NCBI GenBank assembly: GCA_965218765.1
Contig: CBDCLU010000002.1
Location: forward strand, 1,674,001 to 1,738,000
Direction: 5' to 3'
DNA from: JBBPYC01 sp965218765
GTDB lineage: Bacteria > Pseudomonadota > Gammaproteobacteria > Burkholderiales > Burkholderiaceae_C
DNA: 64,000 bases
The notes beneath the pieces are model-generated. The model did no database searches, was not told the DNA's origin, and saw nothing but the letters and a program-made list of their open reading frames with translations. The position numbers were made by a program, and so were the translations under genes. Shown one piece after another: positions 27,156 through 35,793 of this stretch (the stretch's first letter is position 1; the number at the start of each line of letters is the position of its first letter).

Positions 27156-27761
27156 TCAACTCGCGTTTGCCGTCACGCCGCTTTCCGCAATTGCAGGCTT
27201 GGCCGCCGCTCCCACCTTCTTCTTGCCCGGCGCGATCATCATGACCATCTGCCGGCCTTCCAGGCGCGGGAACTGCTCGACCAGAATCAGGTCACCAAGC
27301 TCGTCACGAATCCGCTGCAACAGCGCCATGCCGATTTCCTGGTGCGTGATCTCGCGGCCGCGAAAACGCAACGTGATCTTGCACTTGTCGCCCTCGCTCA
27401 AGAAACGACGGATGTTGCGCATCTTGATGTTGTAGTCGCCGTCGTCGGTGCCCGGGCGGAACTTGATTTCCTTGATCTCGATCGTGGTCTGCTTGGCTTT
27501 CGCTTCAGCTGCGCGCTTCTGCTCGAGATACTTGAACTTGCCATAGTCCATCAAGCGGCAGACCGGCGGATTGGCCGTGGCGGCGATCTCGACCAGATCG
27601 ACATCGGCCTCGCCGGCCATGCGCAGGGCGTCCGCGATGGGGACGATGCCGAGCGGCTCGTTTTCCGGCCCCGAAAGGCGCACTTCCGGTGCCATGATCT
27701 CCCGGTTCAGCCGGTGCTTGCGTTCTTCGCGATAGCGACGATCCCGATATTCAGCAGCGAT
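27156..27761 (-). CDS. infC: translation initiation factor IF-3, AUC start
   Basis: A 201-residue IF-3. IF-3 binds the 30S subunit and rejects non-canonical start codons. The N-domain (LGIVPIADALRMAGEADVDLVEIA, CRLMDYGKFKY) and the C-domain (KEIKFRPGTDDGDYNIKMRNIRRFL) are complete. The first ATG (27695) would cut off the conserved N-terminal RLNREI block. In frame upstream, ATC at 27761 follows AAAGGA at 7 bases and adds 22 typical residues (AAEYRDRRYREERKHRLNREI). A non-AUG start of this kind is the known basis of infC autoregulation in other bacteria (AUU in E. coli). Confidence 0.93.
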   Translation of the reverse strand: MAAEYRDRRYREERKHRLNREIMAPEVRLSGPENEPLGIVPIADALRMAGEADVDLVEIAATANPPVCRLMDYGKFKYLEQKRAAEAKAKQTTIEIKEIKFRPGTDDGDYNIKMRNIRRFLSEGDKCKITLRFRGREITHQEIGMALLQRIRDELGDLILVEQFPRLEGRQMVMMIAPGKKKVGAAAKPAIAESGVTANAS

Positions 27762-27853
27762 GGTTCAATCCTTTTCAACGGTTGGCCGCTATTGAAAAAC
27801 TAGCGGCAAACGACCGAAGCGCTTGCCGCTCCAGTCGAACATAACAACAATTC

Positions 27854-29779
27854 TCAAATTTTGTCGGCGTTGTCGCGGTGCAGTCGCTGCATGAAATCAG
27901 CCAGCGGCATCACACCCAGATCGACATTGCCCCGGCCGCGCACGGCGACCGCACCCGCTGCCTTTTCCTTGTCACCGACGACCAGGATAAAGGGCAGCTT
28001 TTGCAACGATTGCTCCCGTATTTTATACGTGATCTTCTCATTGCGCAGGTCCAGGTGCACCCGGAAGCCTTGATTCTCCAGCGCTTTTGCCGTTTCACGA
28101 CAGTAGTCGGCCTGCGCATCGGTGATGTTCAGGAGCGCAATCTGCACTGGCGCCAGCCAGGCCGGCAAGGCGCCCGCATGCTGCTCGATCAGGATGCCAA
28201 TGAAGCGCTCGAGGCTGCCGACGATCGCGCGGTGCAGCATGATGGGCCGGTGCCGCGCGCCGTCTTCGCCGACGTACTCGGCATCGAGCCGCTCGGTCAT
28301 CGACGGGTCCACCTGCATCGTGCCGCATTGCCAGACCCGGCCGATCGCGTCTTTCAGCGAATACTCGATCTTCGGGCCATAGAACGCGCCTTCGCCCGGC
28401 GATACCTCGAATTCGCAGCCGGAGCGGCGCAAGCTTTCCATCAGTGCGAACTCGGCCTTGTCCCACGATTCCTCGCTGCCGATGCGCTCGGCCGGCCGAG
28501 TCGCCACCTTGTAGATGATGTCGGTGAAGCCGAAGTCGGCATAGACCTTCTGCAGCAGGGTCGTGAACGCGGTGCACTCGTCGAGGATCATGTCCTCGGT
28601 GCAGAAGATGTGGCCATCGTCCTGCGTGAAGCCGCGCACGCGCATGATGCCGTGCAGCCCGCCCGATGGTTCGTTCCTGTGGCAGTTGCCGAACTCGCCA
28701 TAGCGCAGCGGCAGATCGCGGTAGCTTTTCAGGCCCTGCTTGTAGATCAGGATGTGGCCCGGGCAGTTCATCGGTTTGAGCGCGTAGTCCCGCTTCTCGC
28801 TCTCGGTCGTGAACATGTTGTCGCGGTAGTTGTCCCAGTGGCCGGTCTTCTCCCACAGGCCCTTGTCGAGAATCTGCGGGCCTTTGACTTCCTGGTAGCC
28901 GTTGTCCTGATAGACCTTGCGCATGTACTGCTCGACGCGCTGCCACAGCGCCCACCCGCGCGGGTGCCAGAACACCAGGCCCGGCGCGTGTTCATCGATG
29001 TGGAACAGGTCGAGTTCGCGGCCCAGTCTGCGGTGGTCACGCTTCTCGGCCTCCTCCAGCATCTTCAGGTACTGCTGCAACTCGTCCTTGCTGCCCCACG
29101 CAGTGCCGTAGATGCGCTGCAGCATCTCGTTCTTGTGGTCGCCGCGCCAGTAGGCACCGGCGACTTTCATCAGCTTGAAGTGTTTCAGCTTGCCCGTGCT
29201 CGGTACGTGCGGGCCGCGGCACAGATCCTCGAAGCCGCCTTGCCGGTACAGCGACACATCCTCGCCGGCCGGAATGCTGCCGATGATCTCGGCCTTGTAA
29301 TGCTCGCCGAGCTGCTTGAAATGCGCGACCGCCTCGTCGCGCGGCAGCACGCGGCGCGATACCGGCTCGTCCTTTGCAGCGAGTTCGCTCATGCGCTTTT
29401 CGATGCGCGCGAGGTCATCGGGCGTGAACGGCCGGCTGTACGAAAAATCGTAATAAAAGCCGTTCTCGATCACCGGCCCGATCGTCACCTGGGCCTCGGG
29501 AAAAAGTTCCTTCACCGCATAAGCGAGCAAGTGCGCGGTCGAGTGGCGGATCACGTCCAGGCCGTCCGCATCTTTCGCCGTGACGATCGCGAGCGATTGG
29601 TCGTCCGTGATCAGGTGGCTCGTGTCGACCACCTTGAAGCCATCGTCATTCGCTGCGCGCACCTTGCCGGCCAACGCCGCTTTGGCAAGGCCGGGGCCGA
29701 TCGATGCGGCTACGTCGGCGATCGTGACGGGCCCATCGAAATCGCGTTTCGAACCATCGGGGAGCGTGATCTGGATCAT
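27854..29779 (-). CDS. thrS: threonyl-tRNA synthetase
   Basis: A 641-residue ThrRS. The N-terminal TGS domain starts IQITLPDGSKRDFDG, which sets ATG 29779; the SAD editing domain has HSTAHLLAYAV; the class II core includes MNCPGHILIYK (zinc Cys), YGEFGNCHRNEPSG (motif 2) and GSLERFIGILIEQ (motif 3); the anticodon-binding domain closes the protein. It sits directly upstream of infC, as in most bacteria. Its leader carries a strong intrinsic-terminator-like hairpin, so attenuation control is possible. Confidence 0.97.
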   Translation of the reverse strand: MIQITLPDGSKRDFDGPVTIADVAASIGPGLAKAALAGKVRAANDDGFKVVDTSHLITDDQSLAIVTAKDADGLDVIRHSTAHLLAYAVKELFPEAQVTIGPVIENGFYYDFSYSRPFTPDDLARIEKRMSELAAKDEPVSRRVLPRDEAVAHFKQLGEHYKAEIIGSIPAGEDVSLYRQGGFEDLCRGPHVPSTGKLKHFKLMKVAGAYWRGDHKNEMLQRIYGTAWGSKDELQQYLKMLEEAEKRDHRRLGRELDLFHIDEHAPGLVFWHPRGWALWQRVEQYMRKVYQDNGYQEVKGPQILDKGLWEKTGHWDNYRDNMFTTESEKRDYALKPMNCPGHILIYKQGLKSYRDLPLRYGEFGNCHRNEPSGGLHGIMRVRGFTQDDGHIFCTEDMILDECTAFTTLLQKVYADFGFTDIIYKVATRPAERIGSEESWDKAEFALMESLRRSGCEFEVSPGEGAFYGPKIEYSLKDAIGRVWQCGTMQVDPSMTERLDAEYVGEDGARHRPIMLHRAIVGSLERFIGILIEQHAGALPAWLAPVQIALLNITDAQADYCRETAKALENQGFRVHLDLRNEKITYKIREQSLQKLPFILVVGDKEKAAGAVAVRGRGNVDLGVMPLADFMQRLHRDNADKI

Positions 29780-30203
29780 GTTTGTGAAGCTCGAAAAACA
29801 AAAAAGCGCGGACTCGATGCCGCGCTTGCAATGGATGGGGGAGAAAAAAGGCGAGAAGGACAATGCCTGGCGCCACCCAGGAAAATCCTGCTCAATCACG
29901 CCCCGCAGAAGTAGCGGCGCGCAAACCGCTTGCTAAGGCATCGGCCGATGCAGTTGTCGAGTTCGCGGTGTCATAACCAGCACTGCCTTTCTCGCTCTTG
30001 TGGGAATTCGTTGGGGATGTCTGCGGAGATTTTAGCTGGCCCGCCTCAATGTATCCGGCCGGTAAACGCGGCCTTGCCTGGTCGGCAGCGCAGCGCGTTG
30101 CAGCGTTGAGCCACGGTCGCAGCTGGTTTTTTTTGCAACCGCACATGCCGTGTGCTGCAGCCCGCGATCCATCGGCGACTTTTTTGCGGAAGCTCTCTAC
30201 ACC
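29780..30203. other. thrS leader and divergent intergenic region
   Basis: About 420 bases between thrS (minus) and the lipoprotein gene (plus). It holds the hairpin at 29793-29827, a CCTGG-gtggcg-CCAGG stem about 50 bases upstream of that on the thrS side, and a 13-codon ORF (29933-29974, minus) with two Thr codons. Promoters for both genes must lie here, but I cannot assign their boxes with confidence. Confidence 0.45.
29793..29827 (-). terminator. intrinsic-terminator-like hairpin in the thrS leader (candidate attenuator)
   Basis: On the minus strand AAGCGCGG-catcgagt-CCGCGCTT forms a perfect 8-bp stem and is followed by TTTTTTGTTTTT, about 24 bases before the thrS ATG. No gene ends upstream that would need termination, so the hairpin most likely controls read-through into thrS. 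The structure is seen in the sequence; the control mechanism is inferred. Confidence 0.65.
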
Positions 30204-30560
30204 ATGAAATCTGTATTCAATGTCCGCGTCGCGCGCGGCGCGACCGTCGCTTTGATCGCCGCCGTTGGCTTGTCCGCCTGCGTGGTCGCACCTCCGGGGC
30301 GCCGGGTGGCTTATCCGATCGATGAAGCGGTCGTCGAGTCGAACGTAGCGCCGCCTGCGCCTTACACCGAGGTCGTTCCGGCGCCGCCGTATGTGGGCGC
30401 CGTCTGGGTCGGCGGTTACTGGGGATGGTCGGGCGGCCGGCACAACTGGGTGCCGGGCCGCTGGGCGCAGCCGCGACCGGGCTACCGCTGGCAGGCGCGC
30501 CATTGGGAGCCGGCCGCGCGCGGCGGCTACGTGTTGCGCGGCGGCTACTGGGCGCGCTGA
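30204..30560 (+). CDS. small lipoprotein with WXXGXW-like Trp/Gly/Arg repeats
   Basis: A 118-residue exported protein. The signal peptide ends in VGLSAC (lipobox Cys at about 26). The mature part contains YVGAVWVGGYWGW, HNWVPGRWAQPRPGYRWQARHW and YVLRGGYWAR, the aromatic-Gly pattern of the YXWXXGXW/WXXGXW repeat family common in Burkholderiales envelope proteins. Function unknown; an outer-membrane association is likely. The alternative upstream start lacks a signal sequence, so ATG 30204 was preferred. Confidence 0.82.
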   Translation: MKSVFNVRVARGATVALIAAVGLSACVVAPPGRRVAYPIDEAVVESNVAPPAPYTEVVPAPPYVGAVWVGGYWGWSGGRHNWVPGRWAQPRPGYRWQARHWEPAARGGYVLRGGYWAR

Positions 30561-30583
30561 TCGAAGTCGATCGAACGGGGCTT

Positions 30584-31333
30584 TCAGCGGCGACGGAACA
30601 CCAGGTCCCACACACCGTGCCCGAGCCGCAAGCCGCGCTGCTCAAACTTGGTCAGCGGCCGGTAGTCGGGCCGCTCGGCGTAGCCGTCCACGGTGCCCGT
30701 GTTGACCAGCATCGGCTCGGCCGCCAGCACCTCCAGCATCTGCTCGGCATACGGCTGCCAATCGGTCGCGCAATGCAGATAGCCGCCTGCGGCCAGCCGG
30801 CTGGCCAGTTGCGCGACCAACGGCGACTGCAGCAAGCGGCGCTTGTGATGCCGCGTTTTGTGCCACGGATCGGGAAAGAAGATGTGGATGCCGGCGAGCC
30901 AGCCCGGCGCGATCATCTGCTCGAGCACCTCGACCGCGTCGTGCGAGATGATCCGGATGTTCTCCAGCTGCTGCTCGCCGATGCGCTTGAGCAGCGCGCC
31001 GACGCCGGCCTCGTGCACCTCGCAGCACAGGAAGTTGTGATCGCGCAAGCGCGCTGCGATCTGCGCGGTCGCCTCCCCCATGCCGAAGCCGATCTCGAGC
31101 ACGGTCGGCGCGACTCGCCCGAACGCTGCATCGAGGTTCAGCAGCGCCGGCCGAAACGGCAGCAGATAGCGCGGCGCGAGTTGTTCCATCGCACGCGTTT
31201 GCGCGAGCGTGCTGCGGCCGGCGCGCCGCACGAAGCTGCGCACGCGGCGTGGCGGCGGGCCATCGGCCGGCGGGCCAGCCGATGTGTCCGGCACGCCCGG
31301 CTCGTCGGCGGCTGGTTGGATTGAATCGTTCAC
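30584..31333 (-). CDS. trmB: tRNA (guanine-N7-)-methyltransferase
   Basis: A 249-residue TrmB, which makes m7G46 in tRNA variable loops. The SAM site is VLEIGFGMGEATA, and the family signature IFFPDPWHKTRHHKRRL is present, as is the C-terminal TKFEQRG substrate loop. An N-terminal Pro-rich extension of about 40 residues precedes the conserved VRSFVRRAGR. The start is GTG 31333; the nearby ATG runs straight into a stop. It lies 12 bases after gluQ, also a tRNA-modification gene, and is probably co-transcribed with it. Confidence 0.96.
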   Translation of the reverse strand: MNDSIQPAADEPGVPDTSAGPPADGPPPRRVRSFVRRAGRSTLAQTRAMEQLAPRYLLPFRPALLNLDAAFGRVAPTVLEIGFGMGEATAQIAARLRDHNFLCCEVHEAGVGALLKRIGEQQLENIRIISHDAVEVLEQMIAPGWLAGIHIFFPDPWHKTRHHKRRLLQSPLVAQLASRLAAGGYLHCATDWQPYAEQMLEVLAAEPMLVNTGTVDGYAERPDYRPLTKFEQRGLRLGHGVWDLVFRRR

Positions 31334-31345
31334 ATCTGAAGATTT

Positions 31346-32365
31346 CTAGGGACCGGGCGCGCACGCAGGCCGCACGCAGGCCGCAGGCAGGTCGCCAGCG
31401 GACCGTCCGCAGCCATTTCGCCACTCGTCGACCCAGCCGGCCAGCGCATCGGCCACGTGGGCCGCACCGCTTGCTGCCAAGCCGAGCACGGCCGCCGCGT
31501 CGTTGAGCACGACGAGCGGCTGCGTCTCATCGATCGGCACTGCGCCATTTTGCTTCGACAGCTTGGCGCCGTCCGGCCCGGCCACCAGCGGCGTGTGCAG
31601 GTAGCGCGGCGTGGGCAGCCCGAGCGCGCGCTGCAGCAGCATCTGGCGCGCGGTGTTGTCGGTCAGGTCCTGGCCGCGCACCACGTCGGTGATGGCCTGA
31701 GCGGCGTCGTCTGCGACCACCGCAAGTTGATAGGCCCAGTGGCCGTCGGCGCGCAGCAGCACGAAATCGCCGACCGCGGATGCCACGTGCTGGCACTGCG
31801 CCCCAAGCCGGCGGTCCGTCCAGCAGACCAGATCGGCGGTTGCTATCGAATGCATATCAAACAAAGCACACTGCACCAGTGCCCCGCTCTGTTTTTCTTC
31901 AAAATTTTCCACGTGACGGTCGACCGGCACCGCAAACCGCCAGGCGCGCGCCGCGCGTCCGTGCAGGCCGTTGCGGCAGGTCCCGGGGTAGATCAGCTCA
32001 CCGCCGCGCGGCTGCGGGCGCCCGAGCGCCGCGTTGACCTGTTCAATATCGCGTCGGGAACACGCGCAGGGATAGGCAATGCCGTGCGCGACAAGCCGTT
32101 CGAGCGCCGCCTGATAGTGCGTGCCGCGCCGCGACTGCCACCAAGGCGATTCGTCGCTGACCATGCCGCAGGCGGCCAGCTGGCGCACGATCCGTTCGGC
32201 GTGGCCGACGTCGCAGCGCGGCAGGTCCACGTCCTCGATGCGCACCAGCCAGCTGCCGCCCTGCGCGCGCGCATCGAGCCAGCTCGCGAGCGCCGCGACC
32301 ATCGAGCCCCCATGCAGTGGCCCGGTCGGCGATGGCGCAAAGCGGCCACGGTAGCCGGACGTCAC
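31346..32365 (-). CDS. gluQ: glutamyl-Q tRNA(Asp) synthetase
   Basis: GluQ (YadB) attaches Glu to queuosine in tRNA-Asp. The 339 residues match a truncated GluRS: HIGH-like PSPTGPLHGGS, the zinc-binding C-x-C…Y…C set (CACSRRD, YPGTCR) and KMSKS-like GAKLSKQNG; the anticodon-binding domain is absent. The GTG start (32365) precedes RGRFAPSPTG. The last 15 codons lie in an 11-bp tandem repeat (31360-31390), which has likely remodelled the C-terminal tail. Confidence 0.95.
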   Translation of the reverse strand: MTSGYRGRFAPSPTGPLHGGSMVAALASWLDARAQGGSWLVRIEDVDLPRCDVGHAERIVRQLAACGMVSDESPWWQSRRGTHYQAALERLVAHGIAYPCACSRRDIEQVNAALGRPQPRGGELIYPGTCRNGLHGRAARAWRFAVPVDRHVENFEEKQSGALVQCALFDMHSIATADLVCWTDRRLGAQCQHVASAVGDFVLLRADGHWAYQLAVVADDAAQAITDVVRGQDLTDNTARQMLLQRALGLPTPRYLHTPLVAGPDGAKLSKQNGAVPIDETQPLVVLNDAAAVLGLAASGAAHVADALAGWVDEWRNGCGRSAGDLPAACVRPACAPGP

Positions 32366-32401
32366 TTGCGCACCGATCCCGATCGACTGCGCGGTGTCCG
32401 G

Positions 32402-33481
32402 CTACAACAACACCGCGAGCGCGAGCGACAAGCCCGAGCCGAATGCGTCTTCGACCCGCGCGCCGATGCACCAGTCACCACAGGCGCCGATGTGCTGCTG
32501 CGCATCCCACAGATGCGTGGCGCCGGCCGGCACCAAGGTCTTCGCCTCGCGCCAGTACCGCACGGCCGCAAAGCTCGGCGTGGCGCGGATGCCGGTGATC
32601 TCGGCAAACGCTTTTTGCAGCTTGTCCTGCGCGCGCTGCGGGTCGTCGCTGCCATGCTCGTCGGACCAGTCGCCGCTGGCCTGCACGGTCCAGCGCTCGA
32701 TGCTGGTGCGGCCGGGCTTCGACGATTCACGCGCGAGCCAGGCGACCCGGTGATGCGTGCTGCGCGCCGCGTTCCAGTGCGGCCCGAGCGTGGTCAGGTT
32801 CGGCTGCACGGCTTGCGGGAATGCGAGGTGCAAGGTCCAGCAGGACGCGGAGCGCACGCGATCCAGTGCAGCAGCAGCTCCGAACGCGGGTTGCAAACCC
32901 GAGGCGACCAGCAGCGCACGCGCCACCGCTGCGGGCAGCGCGAACAGCACCGCGTCGAAGCCCGAATACACATGCGCGGCGCCATCGACCCCGTCGGTGT
33001 GCAGCTGCCAGCGGCGCGCATCAAGCGCGTCGCGCGCCACGCGTACCACCTCGGTCTGCAGGTGCAGGCCGTCCGCCTGCACAAGCGGCGCGGCCCAGTG
33101 CCGCACCAGCGCGTCCATGCCCGGCAGCGCGACCCGGTGCGGCTCGCCGGCCGGTTGCGCAGCCGCGAGGTTGCGGCCGGCCGGATCGAGCACGCGCACG
33201 CTGCGCGCGCTCCATGATTTGACGACGCCGGGCACGGTCGCCAGCGCCTGCTCGAAGCGCACATCGCGCACGGTGAAATACTGGGCGCCCTGGTCGAAAC
33301 TGCCGAACGAGGTTTCCAGGGTCGCCATGCGGCCGCCGACGGCTTCCATGCGTTCGAAAACGGTGACGTCCAGCCCGGCCTGCGCGAGCGTGCGCGCGCA
33401 GCTGATCCCCGCAATGCCCGCGCCGATGACCGCGACGCGGCGCGGACGCAGGACGCCGGCTGATACTTCTGTGACACTCAT
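32402..33481 (-). CDS. FAD-dependent amine oxidase, renalase-like
   Basis: A 359-residue flavoprotein. It opens with the dinucleotide-binding motif VAVIGAGIAGISCARTLAQAG and ERMEAVGGRMAT (the GG doublet), followed by FDQGAQYFTVRD, typical of NAD(P)/FAD-dependent renalase-like oxidoreductases. The C-terminal AQQHIGACGDWCIGARVEDAFGSG closes the FAD site. Bacterial relatives oxidise misreduced dihydropyridine nucleotides or are uncharacterised. It lies 36 bases upstream of gluQ on the same strand. Confidence 0.85.
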   Translation of the reverse strand: MSVTEVSAGVLRPRRVAVIGAGIAGISCARTLAQAGLDVTVFERMEAVGGRMATLETSFGSFDQGAQYFTVRDVRFEQALATVPGVVKSWSARSVRVLDPAGRNLAAAQPAGEPHRVALPGMDALVRHWAAPLVQADGLHLQTEVVRVARDALDARRWQLHTDGVDGAAHVYSGFDAVLFALPAAVARALLVASGLQPAFGAAAALDRVRSASCWTLHLAFPQAVQPNLTTLGPHWNAARSTHHRVAWLARESSKPGRTSIERWTVQASGDWSDEHGSDDPQRAQDKLQKAFAEITGIRATPSFAAVRYWREAKTLVPAGATHLWDAQQHIGACGDWCIGARVEDAFGSGLSLALAVLL

Positions 33482-33656
33482 CGGCTGCTCGCGTCTCGTT
33501 GTTGTTGTCGTCGTGTGGTGTGGATCGGCCAGCAGCGGTGCATGGCTGCATGCACTCTAACGTAGCCGCGCAGCGCTGCTACGGTCCCGTTCCCGCAACA
33601 GCGTCATGCACCGGATTTCGCTTATCCATGCCTCCCTTTTTTGAAGGAATTTCTTC

Positions 33657-34214
33657 ATGGCAGACATCGTGGTGGTCTATCACTCCGGCTACGGCCACAC
33701 CCAGCGGCTCGCGCAGGCCGTCAGCGAAGGCGCCGGGGGCGTGCTGATGGCGATCGATGCCGATGGCGAACTGCCCGAAGGCGGCTGGGACGAACTGGCC
33801 GCAGCCGCTGCGATCGTGTTCGGCTCGCCGACCTACATGGGCGCGCCGAGCTGGCAGTTCAAGAAGTTCGCCGACGCATCGTCCAAGCCCTGGTACAGCC
33901 AGGCCTGGAAAGACAAGCTGTTCGCAGGCTTCACCAACAGCGCCAGCCTGTCCGGCGACAAGTCCTCCACGCTCGCCTACTTCGTCACCCTGGCGATGCA
34001 GCATGGCGGCCTGTGGGTCGGCAGCGGCATGATGCCGGCCAACAGCAAGGCGGCCAAGCGCAACGACGTGAATTACATCGGCGCTTACACCGGCGTGATG
34101 GCGCAGTCGCCATCGGATGCGAGCCCGGCCGAGATGGCCGATGGCGATCTGGAGACCGGCCGCCTGTTCGGCCAGCGCATCGCGGCCGTGGCCGCGCGCC
34201 TCGGCTCGAAATAG
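33657..34214 (+). CDS. flavodoxin-like NAD(P)H-dependent oxidoreductase, WrbA-like
   Basis: A 185-residue protein with the flavodoxin FMN-phosphate loop HSGYGHTQRLA near the N-terminus, FGSPTYMGAPSWQFKKF (second FMN loop) and TLAYFVTLAMQHGGLWVG, as in WrbA and FMN-dependent quinone reductases. It is cytosolic. GAAGGAA upstream of ATG 33657 supports the start. It is convergent with moaD and occupies the place where moaE often follows moaD. Confidence 0.87.
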   Translation: MADIVVVYHSGYGHTQRLAQAVSEGAGGVLMAIDADGELPEGGWDELAAAAAIVFGSPTYMGAPSWQFKKFADASSKPWYSQAWKDKLFAGFTNSASLSGDKSSTLAYFVTLAMQHGGLWVGSGMMPANSKAAKRNDVNYIGAYTGVMAQSPSDASPAEMADGDLETGRLFGQRIAAVAARLGSK

Positions 34215-34249
34215 CGCGCTGGACGTCGCGGTTTCTTGCAGCGGGTTTT

Positions 34250-34525
34250 TCAGCCGCCGGTCACGGGCGGAAAGAACGCGACTTCGCTGCCTTCCGCCAG
34301 CGCTGCCGTGTCGGCGCTGGCCACCATGACCTGATCGAGCGCAAGCCGCAACGCGCGTTCGCGCGACAGTGCCTCGGCATAGACGCCGCCGCGCGCGATC
34401 AGCTCATCGCGCAATTCGGCAACGGTTGCAGCGGCCGTCTGCACCGATTCGCTGCCCGCGCCGATCAGCTCGCGCGTGGAGGCGAAGTACCGCACGGTGA
34501 CGGTATGGATCGCCTGCCCGCTCAT
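34250..34525 (-). CDS. moaD: molybdopterin synthase small subunit MoaD
   Basis: A 91-residue ubiquitin-fold protein ending in FPPVTGG; the C-terminal Gly-Gly is converted to a thiocarboxylate that donates sulfur to the dithiolene of molybdopterin. VRYFASTREL at the N-terminus is typical. The ATG overlaps the moeA stop by 4 bases. The partner large subunit MoaE is not encoded in this window. Confidence 0.95.
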   Translation of the reverse strand: MSGQAIHTVTVRYFASTRELIGAGSESVQTAAATVAELRDELIARGGVYAEALSRERALRLALDQVMVASADTAALAEGSEVAFFPPVTGG

Positions 34526-35793
34526 TGCAGCGCGTCCGCGAAGCCGATGAACGGCACGCGCTCGCCGTGCTTCAATGTGCGCCCGGCCGCCACGTCGATC
34601 ACGCCGTCGCCCCAGACCAGCGAGCTCAGCACGCCCGAGCTTTGATTGGCGAACAGATCGAGTCCCCCGGCTGCGTTGCGCCGCACGCGCAGGAACTCGC
34701 GCCGCCGGTCCGCGCGCGGCCAGTCGAAATGCACGGGCAGTTGCACGGCAGGCAGCCCGAGCTGCGACGCGCCTTGCAGCCTCAGCAGGAACGGCCGCAC
34801 CAGCAGCACAAAGGTCAAAAAGCTCGACACCGGATTGCCCGGCAGGCCGATGAAATGGCAGTTCCTGCCGACCGTGCCGTATGCGAACGGCTTGCCCGGC
34901 TTCATCGCGATCTGCCACAGGTCGAGCCGGCCCAGCGCCTCCACAGCAGGCTTCACATGGTCTTCCTCGCCGACCGAGACGCCGCCGCTGGTCAGGATCA
35001 GATCGTGACCGCGCGCGGCCTGTTCCATCGCCGCAATCGTCGCATCTCGCCGGTCCGGCACGATGCCGACGTCGGTCACGTCGCAGTTCAGGCGATTCAA
35101 CAACGCACGCAGGAAAAAGCGGTTCGAGTTGTAGATCGCGCCGGGCTTCATCGCAGTTGGGGCGACGTCGCCCGGCATCACGAGTTCGTCGCCGGTCGAG
35201 AACATGGCGACCTTGGGGCGCACCGCGACGAACAGTTCTGCCAGCCCGACACAGGCCGCCAGCCCCAGGCCAGCCGGCGTCAGCCGGTCGCCACGCGCAA
35301 GCACGCGCGCGCCCAGCGTCACGTCTTCACCGGCGCGGCGGATCCACTGGCCGGGCGGTGCCGTGACGTTGATCCGCACCTGGCCTTCGGCGCCCGCTGT
35401 GGTGTCTTCCTGCATCACCACCGCATCGGCGCCGAAAGGGATTTGCGCGCCGGTGAAGATGCGCGCGGCGCTGCCGGCCACCAGTGGCGTGCCGGTCGCG
35501 CCGGCGGCAATGCGCTGCGATACCGGCAACGCCACACCGCCTGCGCGCAGATCGGCGCTGCGCACGGCGTAGCCGTCCATCGAACTGTTGTCGGCCGGCG
35601 GCACCGTCAGCGGCGACAGCACGTCCTGCGCCAGCACGCGGCCATCGGCGTCCATGGTGGCGACGCTGTCGGTCGCCGGCAGCGGCTCGGCGTGTGCGAG
35701 CAACGCGGCGAGTGCATCATCGAGCGACATCAGGGGCGGACGCGATGCCGGTTTGGGCGGTTCGGACGCTTCGGGCAGTTCGCTCGGGTTCAT
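34522..35793 (-). CDS. moeA: molybdopterin molybdotransferase MoeA
   Basis: A 423-residue MoeA, which inserts molybdate into adenylylated molybdopterin. Seen are NSSMDGYAVR, the ARIFTGAQIPFGADAVVMQED segment, TSGGVSVGEEDHVKP (the MPT-binding MogA-like domain) and GLPGNPVSS. The N-terminal 20 residues are a Pro/Ser extension. It is coupled at both ends by 4-base overlaps: mobB upstream and moaD downstream. Confidence 0.96.
   Translation of the reverse strand: MNPSELPEASEPPKPASRPPLMSLDDALAALLAHAEPLPATDSVATMDADGRVLAQDVLSPLTVPPADNSSMDGYAVRSADLRAGGVALPVSQRIAAGATGTPLVAGSAARIFTGAQIPFGADAVVMQEDTTAGAEGQVRINVTAPPGQWIRRAGEDVTLGARVLARGDRLTPAGLGLAACVGLAELFVAVRPKVAMFSTGDELVMPGDVAPTAMKPGAIYNSNRFFLRALLNRLNCDVTDVGIVPDRRDATIAAMEQAARGHDLILTSGGVSVGEEDHVKPAVEALGRLDLWQIAMKPGKPFAYGTVGRNCHFIGLPGNPVSSFLTFVLLVRPFLLRLQGASQLGLPAVQLPVHFDWPRADRRREFLRVRRNAAGGLDLFANQSSGVLSSLVWGDGVIDVAAGRTLKHGERVPFIGFADALQ

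Noticed and set aside
29780..29900. T-box riboswitch in the thrS leader, suggested by a GGGTGGCGCC-like stretch
   Set aside because: The T-box consensus (GGGTGGNACCGCG with a pairing GTCCC) is not matched well, the stretch does not pair with the terminator, and T-boxes are not known as a betaproteobacterial feature.
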